This document shows, in pieces, positions 60,662 through 64,000 of a stretch of 64,000 bases of DNA. The first letter of the stretch is position 1; every line of letters starts with the position of its first letter. This stretch comes from Metallococcus carri (GTDB lineage: Bacteria; Actinomycetota; Actinomycetes; Actinomycetales; Dermatophilaceae), in assembly GCF_011440275.1 (NCBI RefSeq), contig NZ_JAAOIV010000011.1, positions 62,001 to 126,000 of the forward strand, read 5' to 3'. The notes under the pieces were generated by a model. The model had not been told where the DNA came from. It ran no database searches and worked only from the letters and a program-made list of their open reading frames with translations. The translations under genes were made by a program, and so were the position numbers.

Positions 60662-61873
60662 TCAATCGGTTTGCCCGATGCGGGGGTCCTTGATTAGCAG
60701 CGTGGTGGCGGCGACCGCGGCCATGGTGATGGCGCACCCGGTCCACAGCCAGCCGGCGCCGGCGACGGCGAGCACCGCGGTGCCGAGGACCGGACCGGCC
60801 GCCATACCGATCGCGAAGCACCACCCGCTGAGCGCCATATAGCGACCGCGCAGGTGGGCTGGCGCGATGGCCGCGAAGAGAGCGCCGGTCATCGCAGCGC
60901 AGACGACCTCGCCGACGCTCCAGCTCACGACGACCAGCGCGTGCGACCAGCCGGACGCCGCGAGCGCCGTCGCACCGAAACCGAGGCCAAGCAGGAGCAG
61001 GCCGCCGGCGTAGGCGTGGATCGGGCGCACGAGCGTGAGCACCCGGTCGGCGAAGGGTTGCAGCGCGATGATGACCAGACCGTTGATCGCGATGATCACC
61101 CCGTATGCCGCGGGTCCCAGCCCCTGGCGCGACATCGTGAGGGGCAGCGTGGTGTAGGCCTGCTGGTAGACGGTGGAATAGGCGATGCCCGCGACGACGA
61201 GCAACCGCAACGTGCGGTCGGTGCGCAGCGACGATAGGTAGCCGCCGCGTTCGCCGGTGGGTCGGGGGAGAGCGATGCGAGGAGCCTTGAGCCACAACCA
61301 GATTCCGGCGATGGCGGCCGACGATGCGTCGATGAGCAGCAGCGTGGTGAAGCCGTAGCGGCTGAGTGCACCGGCGCTCAGCGTCGCCAGCGAGAAGCCG
61401 ATGTTGACGGCCCAGAACGACAGCGAATAGGCACGAGCGCGCAGCGGTGCAGGCACCACGTCGGCCACCAGGGCCTGGCTCGCCGGCCGGGCCAGGTCAC
61501 TGCTCAGCCCGACCGCGATCGCCGCGATGATGAGTGCAGGCAGTGTGGTGGCCAGGGCCAGCGCGACAAGGGTGATGGCGGCCAGGAAGTACCCGGCAAG
61601 CAGGGTGGAACGGCGCCCGATCCGGTCGGCGGACCAGCCACCGATGAGTCCGGACACCATCGCGCCCGCACCGAGCAGCGAGGCGATCAGCCCGGCGGTG
61701 GTGACCGGCAGGCCGCGGGTGGTCGTCAGGTAGAGCGTCAGGAAGGGCACCATGAAGGTCGCCAGCCGGTTGACCAGCACGGCGGTCCACAGCACCCAAT
61801 AGCCGGAGGGAAGCCCCCACCAGGTGCCCCCGTCGGGCGGTGCGCCGGTGAGCGAAGGTGCGCAGGTCGTCAT
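60662..61873 (-). CDS. MFS transporter, drug-efflux-like
   Basis: A 403-residue transporter with 12 helices. GGWSADRIGRRSTLLAGY is the conserved loop between helices 2 and 3 and QALVADVVPAPLRARAYSLSFWAVNIG follows in the first half. The type is close to multidrug or sugar efflux transporters of the MdtH group. It diverges from an ArsR-type regulator with a 95-base gap, so that regulator may control it. Start ATG 61873. The next gene downstream is the PEP mutase-family enzyme. Confidence 0.9.
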   Translation of the reverse strand: MTTCAPSLTGAPPDGGTWWGLPSGYWVLWTAVLVNRLATFMVPFLTLYLTTTRGLPVTTAGLIASLLGAGAMVSGLIGGWSADRIGRRSTLLAGYFLAAITLVALALATTLPALIIAAIAVGLSSDLARPASQALVADVVPAPLRARAYSLSFWAVNIGFSLATLSAGALSRYGFTTLLLIDASSAAIAGIWLWLKAPRIALPRPTGERGGYLSSLRTDRTLRLLVVAGIAYSTVYQQAYTTLPLTMSRQGLGPAAYGVIIAINGLVIIALQPFADRVLTLVRPIHAYAGGLLLLGLGFGATALAASGWSHALVVVSWSVGEVVCAAMTGALFAAIAPAHLRGRYMALSGWCFAIGMAAGPVLGTAVLAVAGAGWLWTGCAITMAAVAATTLLIKDPRIGQTD

Positions 61874-61968
61874 ACGACCGACGGTGCACGGGGCCAGGCG
61901 GGGGCGGCCACCATTCGGGCAGGGCCGAATCGAAGAGGCTGTCGGGGGCGGCGTCTACCCTCGGTCGT

Positions 61969-62961
61969 ATGACGACCCCGGTGCGCTTCGTCGCGGCCGC
62001 CGATTTGGCGCGGTTGCGCTTCGCGACGTCACCGCTCTGGGAAACGGTGGCGAGCGTGCGGGTGCTGCGTGACGGAGCCGGGGGAGCGCTACATGCGCCG
62101 TGGCGGGCGACTGCACGGGAGCGGATCGTCGGGGCGGGCGCGAGTTTCCCGGTGCTGGACGCACTCATCCCGCCGTCGGGTCACCTGGCCGACTTCCTCA
62201 CCCCGACGCCATCACGCCGATCCAACGCCTTTGAGACCGAGCTGACGGCGGTGGCGAAGGTGCCCGTTGAGGTCGTCCTCGAGGATCTGCAGACGCTGCT
62301 CGCCGCGTCGCCGACCAAAGCTGCGGCGCAGATCTTGACGGACGGTCTTGATGACCCGGATGCGTTGCGGGACAAGGCGATTGACGAGCTGCGCGACTAT
62401 TGGAGTTTGACCGTGTCGCGGGTGTGGGACCGGCTGCGCGGGCTCGCCGACAGCGATATCGCCTGGCGTCTCGACCTGCTCGCCGACGGCGGTGGCACCA
62501 AGGTGCTCGGCACCCTGCATCCGCGGGTGCGGATGGACGAGGACCGGCTGGCGATCGAGAACTCCTGCAAGGACGGCCCGACCCAGTCCGGTCACGGCGT
62601 GGTGCTCGTGCCATGTGCCTTCGGCTGGCCCGATTTGTTGCTGTTCAACGTGCCCGACTATGCCTTGACGCTGACCTACGCGCCGCGAGGCGTGGGGATG
62701 CTGTGGCGTGATGCGCCCGATCCGCAGGCCTCGCCGCTGACCGAACTGATGGGGCGCACCCGCGCGGCCGCCATACAACTGCTCGACCTGCCGATGACGA
62801 CCGCGCAGCTGGCCTGCCATCTGGACCTGACCCCGTCGACGGCGAACGAGCACCTGAAGATCCTGGAGCGTTCGGGGCTGGTGGCGGCGACCCGGCGCGG
62901 CCGGTCGGTGCTCTATGCGCGGACGCCGCTCGGCGCGGGCCTGGCAACGCAGACCGGCTGA
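61969..62961 (+). CDS. ArsR-type winged-helix regulator with long N-terminal domain
   Basis: A 330-residue protein. The C-terminal 80 residues are a winged-helix ArsR-type domain (TTAQLACHLDLTPSTANEHLKILERSGLV, RRGRSVLYARTPLG). The first 240 residues are a helix-rich domain like that of DUF5937-type regulators. It probably represses the divergent MFS gene. TACCCT lies eight bases before ATG 61969 and no ribosome site is seen, which fits a leaderless message. Ligand unknown. A very strong terminator follows. Confidence 0.85.
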   Translation: MTTPVRFVAAADLARLRFATSPLWETVASVRVLRDGAGGALHAPWRATARERIVGAGASFPVLDALIPPSGHLADFLTPTPSRRSNAFETELTAVAKVPVEVVLEDLQTLLAASPTKAAAQILTDGLDDPDALRDKAIDELRDYWSLTVSRVWDRLRGLADSDIAWRLDLLADGGGTKVLGTLHPRVRMDEDRLAIENSCKDGPTQSGHGVVLVPCAFGWPDLLLFNVPDYALTLTYAPRGVGMLWRDAPDPQASPLTELMGRTRAAAIQLLDLPMTTAQLACHLDLTPSTANEHLKILERSGLVAATRRGRSVLYARTPLGAGLATQTG

Positions 62962-62964
62962 ACA

Positions 62965-63005
62965 CACCGGTGGCCCGGCCCCACGAGAGGGCCGGGCCAC
63001 CGGTG
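62965..63005. terminator. 17-bp bidirectional terminator hairpin
   Basis: The stem 62965-62981 pairs perfectly with 62989-63005 around CACGAGA, exactly between two convergent genes. It probably ends both. Confidence 0.9.
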
Positions 63006-63018
63006 CTGCGGACGGGGA

Positions 63019-64000
63019 TCAGCCGCGCTTGTGGTCCCAGCGCCGGAAGCCGGCAGCCTGGGCCGCGTCCTCGGTCTCGAACCACACCTCGGCCTTCGTG
63101 CGCCCGTAAGAGGGCGACTCCTGGGTGTGGTAGAGCATCGAGTCGGCGTTGCCCTTGATGCCCCAGCCGGCTGGGCCCGAGCCGTCCTCAGCCGGCTCGG
63201 CGGACCCGGGACCGAACGGCCCCGCACCACCAGCCGCGTTGCCGGTCGCGCCCAAGCCGCCGGTGCCAGTGCCCGCGGTCGACCCGGAGCCGTATGCCGA
63301 CGAGCCGTCGTGCGCGCCGGTGCCCGTGTCGCGGGTGTCGGCGCCTGCGGTGGTGCCGGTGCCCGTGCCGGTTGAGCCGTAGCTGGTCGACGCGGAGGAG
63401 CCGGGATGCCGGTCGGCATCCGAGCTACCCGTTGACCCGGTGCCGCTGTCGGAGCCGTAGCCGGCCGACGTTGATCCAGTTTCGGCGCCGTCGTCGCCGT
63501 GGCGGTGTGCGGCACCTGCGGCGGCCGCACCGGCGCCCGCGCCAGCCGCACCAGCAGTGGCCGCGCCACCCCAACCGGACGAGCCGGAGGAGTCCGACGA
63601 ACCCGAGCCGACCGCGCCCCCGTCGGTCGCACCCGGCGAGGAAGACGCGTCGGATGAGCCAGCCACCGGCCCTGCGCCGGTGCCGGTCGTCGCGCTCGTG
63701 CCGGTCGTGGAACTGGCTCGGTCATCGCTCGCCGACCACGTCGAACCCGCACCCGAGCTCGCGCCCGCATCGGCCGACGAGCCCGCACCCGCATCGGCCG
63801 ACGAGCCCGTGAGGGCCGAATCCGCAGTGCTGCCAGTGGAATTCGCATCAGTGGACGTGTGCGTCGACGTGGAGTCGGAGCCGTGAGCTCCAGCCGTGGG
63901 TGCGGACGTGGGCGCAGTCGTCGAAGCGCTGTCGCCGGCATACCCACCGGAGGTGGAGGTGTCAGCTCGGTCGTCGGCGGACGACCAGGTCGCCCCCGTG
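63019..64000 (-). CDS. low-complexity Ser/Thr/Gly protein with C-terminal sunset domain, 5' end outside window
   Basis: The frame is open from the window edge, so at least 326 residues are present and the start is missing. Most of it is Ser/Thr/Ala/Gly low-complexity sequence with short repeats (GSSADAGA and GTGTGT types). The last 50 residues are a conserved module (GWGIKGNADSMLYHT, SYGRTKAEVWFETEDAAQAAGF, WDHKRG), the sunset domain of actinobacteria, whose role is unknown. The same module closes some ribosomal or envelope proteins. No membrane helix is visible in the part seen. Internal GTG starts exist but would discard part of the same repeat. Confidence 0.8.
   Translation of the reverse strand, partial: TGATWSSADDRADTSTSGGYAGDSASTTAPTSAPTAGAHGSDSTSTHTSTDANSTGSTADSALTGSSADAGAGSSADAGASSGAGSTWSASDDRASSTTGTSATTGTGAGPVAGSSDASSSPGATDGGAVGSGSSDSSGSSGWGGAATAGAAGAGAGAAAAGAAHRHGDDGAETGSTSAGYGSDSGTGSTGSSDADRHPGSSASTSYGSTGTGTGTTAGADTRDTGTGAHDGSSAYGSGSTAGTGTGGLGATGNAAGGAGPFGPGSAEPAEDGSGPAGWGIKGNADSMLYHTQESPSYGRTKAEVWFETEDAAQAAGFRRWDHKRG

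Larger units (their letters stand above)
60..63943. repeat. dispersed 8-mer GTATGCCG / CGGCATAC, 61 copies
   Basis: Hand count gives 30 copies of GTATGCCG (for example 60, 2851, 3106, 4575, 5310, 7625, 10789, 11230, 13262, 22778, 39481, 57053, 63292) and 31 of CGGCATAC (for example 1986, 4340, 5406, 6731, 9988, 16184, 37066, 37290, 51297, 60497, 63936). Near variants GTATGGC and GTATGAC are also frequent. Most copies are inside genes on either strand. At 57053-57066 two copies overlap as the palindrome GTATGCCGGCATAC. Confidence 0.85.

Overview
The window looks like chromosomal DNA of a high-GC Gram-positive actinomycete, roughly 70% GC by eye with heavy GTG start use. Phosphatidylinositol mannoside genes, a coproporphyrin-type haem set (hemE, hemY, hemQ) and the order thrS - HIT - pgsA - acyltransferase - pimA - pdxS - pdxT - yebC all point to Actinobacteria. 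I infer Micrococcales (Dermatophilaceae or Dermacoccaceae-like); nothing here fixes the genus. No phage, plasmid, CRISPR array, rRNA operon or intact insertion sequence was recognised.

Layout. 1-6.4 kb: end of an EamA exporter, then hemE and hemY-hemQ, with a divergent yczE/MocR pair between them. 6.4-18 kb: housekeeping and stress genes (msrB, an ExeM-type secreted nuclease, separate LigD-like polymerase and ligase genes, hydrolase, PPK2, glgX, YihY). 18.0-18.2 kb: tRNA Gly-Cys-Val, followed by a cell-wall protein and its probable sortase. 20.2-26.6 kb: two membrane/unknown genes, then gcl-glxR-hyi and urate oxidase, which fit purine/glyoxylate use. 26.8-26.9 kb: a second tRNA Gly-Val pair. 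28.4-30.3 kb: a damaged stretch after tRNA-Val(CAC), with a frameshifted membrane protein, tandem hairpins, and two gene fragments joined head to head. 30.3-35.4 kb: sugar-ABC permease, oxidoreductase, GH130 phosphorylase and a Tat-exported protein with a frameshift. 35.4-39.4 kb: phoD, GMC oxidoreductase, an antitoxin-family protein. 39.5-59.9 kb: the conserved thrS-to-yebC neighbourhood, interrupted by accessory genes (NUDIX-methyltransferase fusion, DUF222-HNH, repeats, a MazEF-like pair, an EamA/LysR pair, an OFA transporter with a small partner). 59.9-64 kb: PEP mutase-family enzyme, MFS transporter, ArsR-type regulator, and a sunset-domain protein running off the end.

Two signals stand out beyond ordinary annotation. 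First, the 8-mer GTATGCCG/CGGCATAC occurs 61 times by hand count (30 on one strand, 31 on the other), about once per kilobase, against two or three expected from base composition. It crosses genes in all frames and drags rare ATA codons with it, so it behaves like a DNA-level signal. Second, between thrS and the NUDIX-methyltransferase gene there is a compact unit with a promoter-like sequence, a 30-residue peptide gene with a strong ribosome site, complementary segments that could hide ribosome sites, a 53-residue basic protein gene and a T-tailed terminator. Its function is unknown.
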